Position numbers and translations under genes: made by a program. The notes beneath the pieces are model-generated. The model was not told the origin of the DNA and did no database searches. It saw only the letters and a program-made list of their open reading frames with translations. From NCBI GenBank assembly GCA_030549335.1, contig CM060188.1:3596001-3660000 (forward strand): a DNA stretch of 64,000 nt, given 5' to 3'. Source of the DNA: Pontederia crassipes (taxonomy: Eukaryota > Streptophyta > Magnoliopsida > Commelinales > Pontederiaceae). Of this stretch, positions 1-11,326 are shown in pieces. Within the stretch, counting starts at the first letter, position 1. Each line of letters starts with the position of its first letter.

Positions 1-3000
1 TTGATTATCTTCTAGGTGTATGTATTATCCTATTGTACTTTTATTTACCAAAACATTATTTTGCAAACGATAAATAAGTGAATGTACTATGCATCTTGCT
101 TTAACTTGTAGACTTGACAGGTGAGCTTATGATGATAGCTATTGATCGCATATATGATGATGAGACTGAATATGCTCAGAATATTTATGACTTGTGCGGG
201 ATATATATAGAGAGTTAATTCTTCTTGTGTCTATTAAGTAGTAACTAGTAATAGTTGTTCGATACGTTTCGATGGCATCCGACATCATTTGAGCAATCCA
301 CACGACCCAAACGTGTCAACATAACATCTATATGTAAAAAGAAACAAAAAAACAAAAAAAACATCTAGATGTCCCATACAATAGATGTCACGTGCACATT
401 GTGGAAATGCGTAAATTTGTTGTTTCTATTTCGTTGTTGGCACGAGATCTCCAGCATTCGGTGTTTTTGAGAGTTGTGACTAGTCAGTATATGTCAAAAT
501 TAGTAAATGAGTTGCAGTGGACTAATTTCTAAAAGTTAAGGCGTGCATATAATTATGCCGTTACATTTTGTCACACAGTTCTTTGTTTTTTTGTTTTTAC
601 TTTAAAGATATCATTATAATTTGGTCATATTACAGATCTAAGGTTACGTCGAAACTGCAATATTTTGTAGGTTCTGCAAGTCTGAAACCCTATTGAATTT
701 TCCAAAATTCAATACTTTTCTACTGCCTTTGAGCAACTAGTTTGATGAGCCATTACAGATTAATGTCCTTTATTATCTCCTATGTGTATGTATTATCCTA
801 TTATACTTTTATTCACCAAAACATAATTTTGCAAACGATAAATAAGTGAATGTACTATGCATCTTGCTTTATCTTGCAAACTTGACTGATGAGCTTATGA
901 TATTAGCTATTAATCGCATATCTGATGGTGAAACTGAATATGCTCAGAATATTTGTGTCTTGTGCGGGATATATAAAGAGAGTTAATTCTTCTTATGTCT
1001 AGTAAGTAGTAACTAGTAACAACTGTTCAATATGTTTCGATAGCATCCGACATCATTCGAGTAATCTACATGTCAAGATAATATCTATATGTAATAAAAC
1101 AAAAAAAACATCTAGATGTCCCGTACATGCCACGTGCACATCGTGAAAATGCGTAAATTTGTTGTTTCTATTTCGTTGTTAGCACGTGATCTCCAGCATT
1201 CGGTGTTTCTGATCTTGCTATTGTGACTAGTTAGTATATGTCAAAATTAATAAATGAGTTGTAGGGGACTGATTCCTGAAAGCTAAGGCGTGCCTATACT
1301 TTTGCTGTTAGCATTTTGTCACACCTTTCTTTGTTTTTTTTTTACTTTAAACATATCCTTATAATTTGATCATATTACAGATCTAACGCTATGTCGAAAC
1401 TGTAATATTTTGTAGGTCATGCAAGTCTGGAACCCTATTGAATTTTTCTAGACTCAATGCTTCGCTGCTGCCTTTGAGCAATCAGTTCGCCATTACAAAT
1501 TAATGTCCTTGATTATCTCCTAGGTGTATGTGTTATCCTATTGTACTTTTATTCATTAAAACATCATTCTGCAAACGATAAATAAATGAATGTACTATGC
1601 ATCTTGCTTTAGCATATAGACTTGGCTGGTGAACTTATGATGTTACCTATTGATTGCATATCTGATGGTGAGACTGAATATGCTCAGAATATTTGTGACT
1701 TGTGCGGGATATATACAGAGAGTTAATTCTTCTTGTGTCTATTAAGTAGTAACTAGTAATAGTTGTTCGATACGTTTCGATGGCATCCGACATCATTCAA
1801 GCAATCCACATGACTCGAACGTGTCAAGATAACAGCTATATGTAAAAAAACAAAAAAAAAACATCTAGATGTCACATACAATAGATGTCATGTGCACATC
1901 GTGGAAATGCGTAAATTTGTTGTTTCTATTTCATTGTTGGCACGGGATCTCCAGCATTCGATGTTTTTGAGAGTTGTGACTAGTCAGTATATGTCAAAAT
2001 TAATAAATGAGTTGCAGGACTAATTTCTAAAAGTTAAGGCGTGCATATAATTTTGCTGTTACATTTTGTCGCACACTTCTTTATTTTTTGTTTTTACTTT
2101 AAACATATCATTATAATTTGGTCATATTACAGATCTAAGGCTATGTCAAAACTGTAATATTTTGTAGGTTCTGCAAGTCTGAAACCCTATTGAATTTTTT
2201 AGAACTCAATGCTTCTCTGCTGCCTTTGAGCAACCAGTTTGATGAGCCGTTACATATTAATGTCATTTATTATCTCCTATGTGTATGTATTATCATATTG
2301 TACTTTTATTCACCAAAACATAATTTTGCAAACGATAAATAAGTGAATGTACTATGCATCTTGCTTTATCTTGCAGACTTGACTGATGAGCTTATGATAT
2401 TAGCTATTAATCGCATATCTGATGGTGAAACTGAATATGCTCAGAATATTTGTGGCTTGTGCGAGATATATAAAGAGAGTTAATTCTTCTTATGTCTAGT
2501 AAGTAATAACTAGTAACAACTGTTCAATATGTTTCGATAGCATCCGACATCATTCGAGTAATCTACATGATCCAAACATGTCAAGATAATATCTATATGT
2601 AATAAAATAAAAAAACATCTAGATGTCCCATACATGCCACGTGCACATCGTGGAAATGCGTAAATTTGTTGTTTCTATTTCGTTGTTGGCACGGGATCTG
2701 CAGCATTCGGTGTTTTTGATCTTGCTGTTGTGAATAGTTAGTATATGTCAAAATTAATAAATGAGTTGTAGGGGACTGATTCTTGAAAGCTAAGGCGTGC
2801 CTATACTTTTGCTGTTAGCATCTTGTCACACATTTTTTTTGTTTTTTTTACTTTAAACATATCCTTATAATTTGGTCATATTACAGATCTAACTCTATAT
2901 CAAAACCGTAATATTTTGTAGGTCATGCAAGTCTGGAACCCTATTGAATTTTTCTGGACTCAATGCTTCTCTGCTGCCTTTGAGCAATCAGTTCGATGAG

Positions 3001-5722
3001 CCATTACAGATTAATGTCCTTGATTATCTCCTAGGTATATGTGTTATCCTATTGTACTTTTATTCATTAAAACATCATTCTGCAAACGATAAATAAATGA
3101 ATGTACTATGCATCTTGCTTTACCTTGCAGACTTGACTGGTGAGTTATAAGGTTAGCTATTGATCGCATATTTGCTGGTGAGACTGAATATGCTCAGAAG
3201 ATTTGTGACTTTGTGCGGAATATATCCAGAGAGTTAATTCTTCTTGTGCCTTTGTTGAACTTTTACTTGTCCTTTAAAAAACAATTTGTTTGAAAATGTG
3301 ATATCATTCACTGATTAATGAAACAATATGTGAATACAATCCAATTTATCTGTACCTCTTCTCTGGCATGTTGTACACTGCCTGCAAGATTCCTGTGTTG
3401 CTTCAAGTTTCTCATCTTTATTTTGTTTTCTAGTAAGTAGTAATTAGTAACAGCCGTCTGATACATTTCGATGGCATCCGACATCATTCGAGCAATCCAC
3501 ACGATCCAAACGTGTCAAGATAACAACTAGATGCAAAAAAAAAAACAAAAAAAAACATCTAGATGTCCCACACAATAGATGCCACGTGCACATTATGAAA
3601 ATGCGTAAAATTGCTATTTCAGTATCGTTATTGGCACGAGATCTCTAGCATTCAGTGTTTTTTATCTTGCTGTTGTGACTTGTCAGTATATGTCAAAATT
3701 AATAAATGAGTTACAGGGGATTGATTTATGGAAGCTAAGGTGTGCATATACTTTTGCTATTAACACCTTGTCACAACCTTCTTTGTTTTTTGTTTTTATT
3801 TTAAACATATACTTATAATTTGGTCATATTATAGATCCAAGGCTATGTCGAAGTTGCAACATTTTGTAGGTTATGCAAGTCTGGAACCCTATTGAATTTT
3901 TCTGAACTCAATGCTTCTTTGCTGCCTTTGAGCAATTAGTTCGATGAGCCGTTACAAATTAATGTCCTTGATTATCTCTTAGGTGTATATGTTATCCTAT
4001 TGTACTTTTATTCACCAAAATATCATTCTGCAAACGATAAATAAGCGAATGTACTATGCCTCTTGCTTTAGCTTGTGGACTTGACTGGTGAGCTTATGAG
4101 GTTAACTATTGATCGCATATTTTATGATGAGACTGAATATGCTTAGAAGATTTGTAGCTTTGTGCGGGATATATACAAAGAGTTCATTCATTTTGTGTCT
4201 AGTAAGTAGTAATTAGTAACAACCGTTCGATACGTTTCGATGACATCCGACATCATTCGAGCAATCCACATGAAACAAACGTGTCAAAATAACATCTAGA
4301 TGAAAAAAAAAATCTAGATGTCCCACACAATAGATGCCATGTGTACATCGTGGAAATGCGTAAATTTGTTGTTTCTATTTTGTTGTTGGCATGGGATCTC
4401 CAGCATTCGATGTTTCTGAGCTTGCTGTTGTGACTAGTCAGTATGTCAAAATTAGTAAATGAGTTGCAGGGAACTGATTTCTGAAAGCTAAGGCGTGCTT
4501 ATACTTTTGCTGTTAGCACCTTGTCACACCCTTTTTTTGTTTTTTTTACTTTAAACATATCCTTATAATTTGGTCATCTTACAGATCCAAGGCTATGTCG
4601 AAGCTGCAACATTTTGTAGGTTCTGCAAGTCTGAAATCCTATTAAATCTTTCTGAACTCAATGCTTCTCTACTGCCTTTGAGCAACCAGTTCGATGAGCC
4701 ATTACAGATTAATATCCTTGATTATCTCCTAGGTGTATGCGTTATCCTATTGTATTCTTATTCACCAAAACATCATTCTACAAATGATAAATAAGTGAAT
4801 GTACTATGCATCTTGCTTTAGCTTGTAGACTTGACTGATAAGCTTATGAGGTTAGCTATTGATCGCATATGTGATGGTGAGACTGAATATGCTTAGAAGA
4901 TTTGTGTCTTTGTACGAGATATATACAGAGAGTTAATTCTTCTTGTGTCTAGTAAGTAGTAAGTAGTAACAGCCGTTCGACATGTTTCAATGGGATCCGA
5001 CATCATTCGAGCAATACACACGACCCAAACTTGTCAAGATAACATGTAAATGTAAAAAAAGCAAAAAAACAAAAAAAAAACATCTAGATGTCCCACACAA
5101 TAGATACCACGTGCATATCATGGAAATGCGTAAATTTGTAATTTCTGTTTCGTTGTTGACACAGGATCTCCAGCATTTGGTGTTTTTTATCTTGCTATTG
5201 TGACTAGTCAGTATATGTCGAAATTAATAAATGAGTTGCAGATGACTGATTTTTGGAAGCTAAGGCATGCCTGTACTTTTGCCGTTAGCACATTGTCACA
5301 CCCTTCTTTGTTTTTTTGTTTTTATTTTAAACATATCCTTATAATTTGGTCATATTACAGATCCAAGACTATGTCAAAGTTGCAATATTTTGTAGGTTCT
5401 GCAAGTCTGTAACCCTATTGAATTTTTCTGAACTCAATGCTTCTCTGTTGCCTTTGAGCAATTAGTTCGATGAGCCGTTACAGATTAATGTCTTTGATTA
5501 TCTTTTATGTGTATGTGTTATCTTATTGTACTTTTATTCACCAAAACATCATTCTGCCAACGACGAATAAGTGAATGTACTATGTATCTTGCTTTAGCTT
5601 GTAGACTTGACTGGTGAGCTTACGAGGTTAGCTATTGATCGCATATGTGATGGTGAGACTGAATATGCTTAGAAGATTTGTGACTTTGTGCGGGATATAT
5701 ACAGAGAGTTAATTCTTATTGT
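1..5722 (+). repeat. Tandem array of a ~750 bp TRAX gene segment (7-8 copies)
   Basis: Using the recurring phrase TTGATTATCTCCTAGG as phase marker, units start at about 1, 769, 1509, 2266, 3020, 3968, 4718 and 5494, giving periods of 768, 740, 757, 754, 948, 750 and 776 bp. Each unit carries three exon-like blocks of translin-associated factor X separated by introns with recognisable splice sites, so genomic DNA and not cDNA was copied. In most units the third block stops abruptly after CTTGTG and joins TCTAGTAAGTAG, which marks the duplication junction. Unit 5 is ~190 bp longer at that point. The array begins before the window. Confidence 0.93.
4585..4734 (+). pseudogene. TRAX: Best-preserved array copy of the central TRAX exon
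   Basis: This 150 bp block (phase 0 at both ends, TTACAG before and GTATGC after) is open throughout and encodes about 50 residues of TRAX, including the FCRFCKS, SELNASLLPLS and INILDYLLG segments. The same exon in the following unit carries a stop. It is listed separately because it shows that individual exons in the array can remain intact while the gene as a whole does not. Confidence 0.75.
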
Positions 5723-6162
5723 GCCTTTGATGGATTACAAATCTGAAATGAAGAAGAAAATGGAAACAATGCTTCAAAGTTTAGTAAAGATTGAGAATTG
5801 TAACATAGTTGTTTCCTTTCACTATATTTTCAATGATGTCCGTGTCTTACATGGAAAGTTAACTGAAAAGATATATATTTGAAGTAGATAAATGTATTAT
5901 GATTTCTACACATGCACCAAACATTGGTTTTAAATTTGTTGACTGTAAAATGCTTAGTTTAAGACAAAGAATAAGATCATTTTTTTTACTTTTTCATTTT
6001 GTATGATAACTATTTTTGTTATGATAGTCTTCTGCTTTGATATGTTTTACAGCTTGCTTCATCGTTCAAGTTAGAGGGTTAGAGTATAATCCATTGCTTG
6101 GACAGACTGATGTAGAGTATAAAAATTTCAATACCATAGAGGAAGAAAGAAGTCCTTATTAA
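5174..6162 (+). pseudogene. TRAX: TRAX (translin-associated factor X) 3' end, broken
   Basis: Four exons can be placed with GT-AG borders: 5174-5283, 5361-5510, 5598-5799 and 6053-6162 (stop TAA at 6160). Their conceptual product reads through the blocks TDFWKLR, then GYV..A..FCRFC, then DYLL, LVDLTGEL, RDIYRELIL and MKKKMETMLQSLVKIEN, and finally VQVRGLEYNPLLG, which is the order found in plant TRAX, partner of translin in a single-strand-specific RNase complex. Two premature stops are seen in this last array copy: TAG at 5463-5465 in the second exon and TAG at 5670-5672 in the third. The terminal exon occurs once and is not part of the array. An intact gene further upstream, outside the window, cannot be excluded. 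The family call rests on remembered plant TRAX motifs; no alignment was run. Confidence 0.85.
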
Positions 6163-6680
6163 ACTATTTTAAATTGTGACAAAAATATCATCTATTGTGT
6201 TGTAATTGGATAGTGCATGGAATTTTTAATATCAGAGTGGAAGAAGAAGAATGTAGTTCATATTAAATTATTTCAAGTAGTCATGACGAGCTTGGAACGT
6301 CTTGATCCAACATACTTAAAAGGATATTGTTGTTTCTCTTGTTGTGTTTAGCAGACAACTTTTTGGAGAATGGGTTAGCATGTAACTAAATTTGACATTC
6401 AACATATCCATGTTTAGCTTTCTGGTTTTACATTAATTTCTCTTGCTTATGTTGCCTTTCCAAGCTGCTGTTTTACCTTACATGCATCACTTCATCTTGC
6501 TTCAACTTCTTTCTAGAGCTTTTACGCTTTTATTTTATCTCTACGTTTTATCACAAATAAAGGACTTTTATAAAGAGATTCAACACAGCTTTGTTATAAG
6601 GCTGTTTCTAGCATTATTTTTTTGTTATAAAATAATTATTTTTCTAAAGTTCTATAAATAATTATAGCATTATTTATAAG
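6163..6680. other. AT-rich 3' flank of TRAX, no gene seen
   Basis: AT-rich sequence after the TRAX stop codon. Only short ORFs without recognisable domains are present, and no polyadenylation signal could be assigned with confidence. Confidence 0.5.
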
Positions 6681-7515
6681 GATTTAATGGGGTCCTCACG
6701 GGGGAGGACCCCCTCCCCCCATCCGCGCCCGTCGGATGGGGATCCGATGTGCGCGACTTTCAATTTTGGTTTTTTTAATCCGTTTTCTTTTTTTTTCGGT
6801 TTTCTTTTTTTTAATCCGTTTTCGATCCGAGCTTTTTTCTTCACCCTCTCCCTCTCTCGCTCCCCCTCTCTCTTATCCCTTCCTCTCGCGCGCATCTCTC
6901 TTCTCCCTCTCTCTCTCGCCCGGCGTCGGCGGCCGAATCTAACTGCGGCCGGCCAGATCTGGCTGCTCGACGACCGGATCTAATTGCGGGCGGCCAGATC
7001 TGACCGCTCGGCGGCCGATTTGGCGCGAGCGGCTGGATCTGACCGCCCAGCGGCTGCCCGCTTTAGATCGGCCGCCTCGGCGGCCGGATCTGGCTGCTAG
7101 CGGCCAGATCTGGCCACTCGGCGACCGATTTGGCGCGGGCGGCCGGATCCGCCTAGCGGCTGCTCGCGTCAGATCGGCCGCCTCGGCGGTCGGATCTGGC
7201 CGCTCGGTGGCCGATCTGGCACGGGCGGCCGAATCTGGCCACTCGGCGGGATCTGGCCGCCCAGCCGCTCTCGCCCCCCTCCGCCGCCCTCGCCGAGGCT
7301 GCCGCCGCTCTCACCCCCATCGCCGCTCTCGTCGAGGCCGCCGCCGTTCTCGTCACCCTCCGCCGCTCTCGCCGAGGCCGCCGCCGCTCTCGCCCCCCTC
7401 CGCCGCTCTCGTCGAGGCCGCCGCCGTTCTCGTCACCCTCCGCCGCTCTCGCCGAGGCCGCCGTCGCTCTCGCCCCCCTCCGCCGCTCTCGTCTAGGCCA
7501 GTTAGAGGAGAATAG
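6681..7515. repeat. GC-rich island with degenerate tandem repeats
   Basis: It opens with a perfect 9 bp inverted repeat (GGGGTCCTC at 6689-6697, GAGGACCCC at 6704-6712). From about 6940 to 7250 there are irregular repeats of a CGGCGGCCGGATCTGGCCG type unit, and from about 7260 to 7495 a minisatellite built from CCGCTCTCG, CCGAGGCCGCCGCCG and similar blocks in ~60 bp periods. Overlapping ORFs on both strands are arginine- and alanine-rich by-products of composition. The GGCCGGATCTGG wording recurs in the CACTA element at 41.7-41.9 kb, so this may be a relic of a similar element, but no terminal repeats were found. Confidence 0.7.
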
Positions 7516-7864
7516 TTAATTGGGAGATCAGATATGAAAATTACTTGATGAACAAACGTACTAACTCTGCTATTATATATGTTTTTTCTTCTAACCATCA
7601 AGGTAAGCATATTTTTTTCTTCTAAACACGAACATTAGATCAAGCATTTAGGAGTTTAAAGTCTGGCAAAACCAGTCTTTCCATTTTTATTCTGACATTA
7701 GATTTTTGCTTCATGACATATCAAGCATTTACACCACCACCAACCAGAAGGAACAAGATGAACAAAGACACGTAACACACAGTGCATACGTCTACCATGA
7801 TCACAGACTTGCACACGTAACAGTGTGTGTTCTCAAATGCTGCTAACACTCGAAGGACATGCAG
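7516..7864 (-). other. 3' flank of carbonic anhydrase gene 1
   Basis: AT-rich sequence; the part nearest the stop codon is similar to the 3' flank of gene 2 (14.56-14.71 kb), so the duplication that made the two genes included the 3' untranslated region. No separate gene was seen. Confidence 0.5.
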
Positions 7865-9124
7865 CTAAACGTCCGTTCTCTGTTGCGGTTTATTAAAACA
7901 GGAACGGATCAGCTCCTTAGGACTCCATCCCTGCTGTTGCTTGAACAACTCAATTTTCCTTCCATTGATGGGCTGGAGTGGTCTTGCATTGTCCTTCTGC
8001 ATTCAAAGCAAACTGACCATTAATTGATTCAGGCACATAAATTACTAACAGGGATATGCTCTTTTTGTTTGAGGTAGTCCGTGAAATCAAGATGAACACA
8101 GCGGGGGTAAAATTTTTACATTGTGCATGGCTTCCTTTAGCAGCTTCAGTTGATACGGTGACACAGTTTTGACCTGAGACAATGAGAGCATATGTCACAG
8201 AATGCTATAGGTGATGATGTTTGGACACAAGATTATATATACCTCTTCTGTAACTGAAAGAAAAATGTAATACCTTTTCCATGAGGGTCCAGATCACTCC
8301 TTCGGTGCAAGGTGGAGTAGTTAGAGAGCCACGGTATCTGAAATAAGAAGACGTCCTATCTACCTCATCTGGACGTACATCACCCAAATATATTTCTTGC
8401 TCTGGGTTTTTTATTATCTGCTTTAAGGGCTCCTCCAACTGAACGAGAACAAGGTTAATGATTACCCGCTCCAATGGCTAAAATGCCATCGAACAAAATA
8501 AAACCAAATTATAAGAAGTAGACCATAGATATGAACAAATCATCTGTGCGTCCACGCTGGTACATGACACCGATGACCGCGGTTCTTCCGGCAGAAGTCT
8601 TGTAAACTGTGTGCATCTCCAGCGGATATCTGGCCACATGATTTGAGCTAGAGAGGATAAAGCTTTAGATGATACAAACGTCTTAGTCTTACACCAAACA
8701 GTTCAAGTACCTCGAACCAGAAATTGTGTGCTCAGCAGGTGAGTGCCAGTGAGACTGGCAGAGCATATATCTCTCTTTGCCGATCACAAGGGATCCTGCA
8801 TTGTCTTTCCACATAACCTGCAAACAAGAAATAAAGAATTCCGTATTGAATATAATTTGAAGCTCGAGTGCATAATCACAATTAATGATGTCCACGAGAA
8901 GTATATGGGTACAATATACCATGACACCATGGTCACTACTTTGCAGGGAGGCGGGCTTGGTATGATATTGTACGTCGAGGCATCGTGTTGGTGGGTCGTC
9001 TCCGGCGATGTTAATGTCGACGGGCGATTGCTCCCGTCCATCTCTGCAAGTAGAACACTCCGCGTGCAGGTCACCCCAGTGTTGTGGCCCATGCGGACTA
9101 GATTCATCGTAGCTAAACTCCATT
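7865..9124 (-). CDS. ACA: Alpha-carbonic anhydrase gene 1 (no recognised signal-peptide exon)
   Basis: Six exons with GT-AG borders, in minus order: 9124-8920, 8817-8711, 8629-8524, 8438-8274, 8173-8120, 7996-7865 (stop TAG). From the ATG at 9123 they give one 255-residue frame. Alpha-class hallmarks are present: FSYDE and GPQHWG at the start, REQSPVDI, zinc histidines H91 and H93 in SHWHSPAEH and H110 in LEMHTV, a shuttle-position histidine in SDHGVM, SLTTPPC, and NARPLQPING. The enzyme interconverts CO2 and bicarbonate, normally in the secretory pathway or apoplast. Exon sizes match gene 2 except at both ends. No signal-peptide exon was found upstream, and exon 2 is one base shorter than in gene 2, so the phase used by gene 2's first exon would frameshift this copy. 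It may be a pseudogene or a leaderless copy. Confidence 0.82.
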
Positions 9125-10277
9125 CTTTATCAAGTTTTTTGTTTTGTTAGAACAAAGAACAAATTAATGCAAAATTAATAACATATTAAGCATATATCTT
9201 CTACCATGATCAGTAATAAGGATTTAAAAATTATATACGCGAAGATAACAGGGGCAAGAGCTCTGTTCACCATTATAATGGCATTTTTTTGCTATGTCGC
9301 ATGAATTTATAATCTATTATTCAATCTGTGCAACAACGAAATCAATCTAGGAATATCCTTTTACATACGTTAATGTAAGTAGTAGCAGCCTTGCTCGATA
9401 TATAGCTTATGAGTTATTCATGCACAATCTACTATTTTGTGTAAATAACAACCCACTGTATCCACACACAAAATGGAATAAGAATTACCAAGTGACGCTT
9501 AACACATCATGCATCTTTTATTCAGAAGAAAATTCTCTGGGCTCAGTTTTCTGAAACTTGGAGCTTATAAAATGAGTCATCATGCTTCGTTGGTGCATAA
9601 GAAACATAGGAAAGGAGAACTCTTTTCCATTTGCAAGCACCAATTCATTAATCATGTAGATGATAAAAATGAAGTAAAAATGCAATGCAATTCAATGCAG
9701 TGTCTTCGTTTACGGACTCAGTTCTTCTATGAGTTTGCCAATTACTGCATGCAAAATTTAGGGCCTTTAGGCCTCACTTTTTACGACAAACCGATACTAT
9801 TTTGTTATATCTTGTTACAATTTTCTCCAAAACAATTTTCTTTCTACTTGGTGGGAAGTATGAGATTGAAGTGATAATCAGCATATTCATAACAACCAAA
9901 TTTTGATAGAATGGTTTTGGTATTCTGATTTCCGTGCCAAATATTATAGTTTAAATCTTATAATTCAGACTTTTATCTTATTACAATTCTGATTTTATGT
10001 TCTGTTTTTCGATATGACGTTTTCTTTTTTAAAATTATAGGATCAAAAAATTCAGAAGATTCCGAGGAGGATGGGTTAATTCCTTAAACTATTTCGCCAT
10101 TTATACTTTAGCCATCCATCATATTCTACTAAACTTTCCTCCAACAATTTAAAATAAATGTCCATTTTTTTCTTTCACGAGGACAGTTTAATTATTTAAT
10201 AAATTAAAAAAATGAAAAGTAACGATAAAGTTAACAAAATTAGCCCCAAAAGAATTCTCATGGGATTGCACAAAAAG
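9125..10277. other. Intergenic: duplicated fragment then AT-rich DNA
   Basis: 9125-9423 shows nothing recognisable. 9424-9660 is a close copy of 12536-12720 joined to ~12888-12945, lacking the ~170 bp between them. 9660-10277 is AT-rich without supported features. The 121-codon plus-strand ORF at 9509-9874 has no recognisable domain and lies across the duplicated fragment, so I do not call it a gene. Confidence 0.55.
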
Positions 10278-10658
10278 TAAGGGTGTTCGCGGATCGAGTT
10301 GGATCGGGTCATCGGATTACTCGACCATTTAATTTTTTTAAAATTTTTTCTTATTATTTTATATTTATTTAATATAAAAAATATTTATTTTAAGACATAA
10401 AATAAGTTTTTTAACTATTTAAATATTATTTATACATCTAAAGTATTTTATTTCAATTTTTAAATTTTTTTAAAGTAAATATATGCTTAAATTTAAATAA
10501 AAAATATAAAAATATAAAAATTCGGATCAACTCGGATTGAAAAAATTCAACCCATACTCAATCCGACTCAGGTCGAATTTAGGTCGGGTCAAATCTGAAT
10601 TGACCACCGAGACCCCGAGTCGGGTCGAGTCATCGGATTCACCGGGTCCACACCCCTA
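10278..10658. mobile_element. hAT-type non-autonomous element
   Basis: Starts TAAGGGTG and ends CACCCCTA, flanked by near-identical 8 bp direct repeats (ACAAAAAG at 10270-10277, ATAAAAAG at 10659-10666). Eight-base duplications and TAGGGGTG-like ends are typical of hAT superfamily relics. The subterminal parts are rich in GGATCGGGTC/GGGTCGAGTC and the core is AT-rich. No coding capacity. Confidence 0.75.
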
Positions 10659-10815
10659 ATAAAAAGAATCCTCACGGGCTTGCCATCCGAAACTTGCTAA
10701 GTAACCTGCAGCCTTGTTGGGTATACTACGTCTAACAACGAAGGTGCCATATTGTCCAAGATGATGCTCTTTAAGTATTAGGCGTGTAAAGGGTGCTGTC
10801 CCAAAAAGATGACTT

Positions 10816-11318
10816 AGGAGTGTTCACCGGGTCGGATCGACCCGGTGAACCCAGAAATTCGTTGGGTCGGGTCGGGTTCGGGTTGAGATTTTTCAACCCG
10901 AGTTGACCCGACCCGATAGACCCAGTTTTTTCTTTTTTTTTTTAATTTTTTAATTATTTTTTAGTTAAATGTATAGTTTTATATCATTTAAAATCTAAAA
11001 AATATGAAATAAATTATTCTAAATGTAAAAAAGTATATAGATATTTAAAACAATATTTTTGGTAATTAAAATTACTTTATTTTGTATTAAAAATAAAATA
11101 ATAAATACTTTTATATTAAAAAAATAAAACAAAAAATTAAAAAAAAAAGAAAAAGGGTGGTCGGGTAACCCGACCACCCGACCCGAATCGAACCGGCCCG
11201 GCCCGGGTCGGTTCGGGTCGCAGCCCCAAAAATAAGGGGATCCGACCCGACCCGACCCGACCCGGCCAAGTCGGGTTTGTTCACGGGTCGGGTTTGACCC
11301 GACCCGTGAATACCCCTA
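10816..11318. mobile_element. hAT-type non-autonomous element with GGGTCGGGTC arms
   Basis: Starts AGGAGTGTTCACC, ends ATACCCCTA, and is flanked by a perfect 8 bp direct repeat GATGACTT (10808-10815 and 11319-11326). Both ends are made of GGGTCGGGTC/GACCCGACCC runs that can pair with each other; the middle is AT-rich. Same family type as the elements at 10278 and 62333. Confidence 0.82.
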
Positions 11319-11326
11319 GATGACTT

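Noticed and set aside
6674..6983. Overlapping ORFs on both strands (73 and 98 codons)
   Set aside because: Pure composition of a polypyrimidine/GC-rich stretch; no domain, no start context.
7153..7610. Arg/Ala/Pro-rich ORFs in the GC island
   Set aside because: Products of the minisatellite; the frames contain only repeat-derived residues.
9509..9874. 121-codon plus-strand ORF
   Set aside because: Half of it is a duplicated non-coding fragment also present at 12.6 kb, where the frame is different; no recognisable domain.
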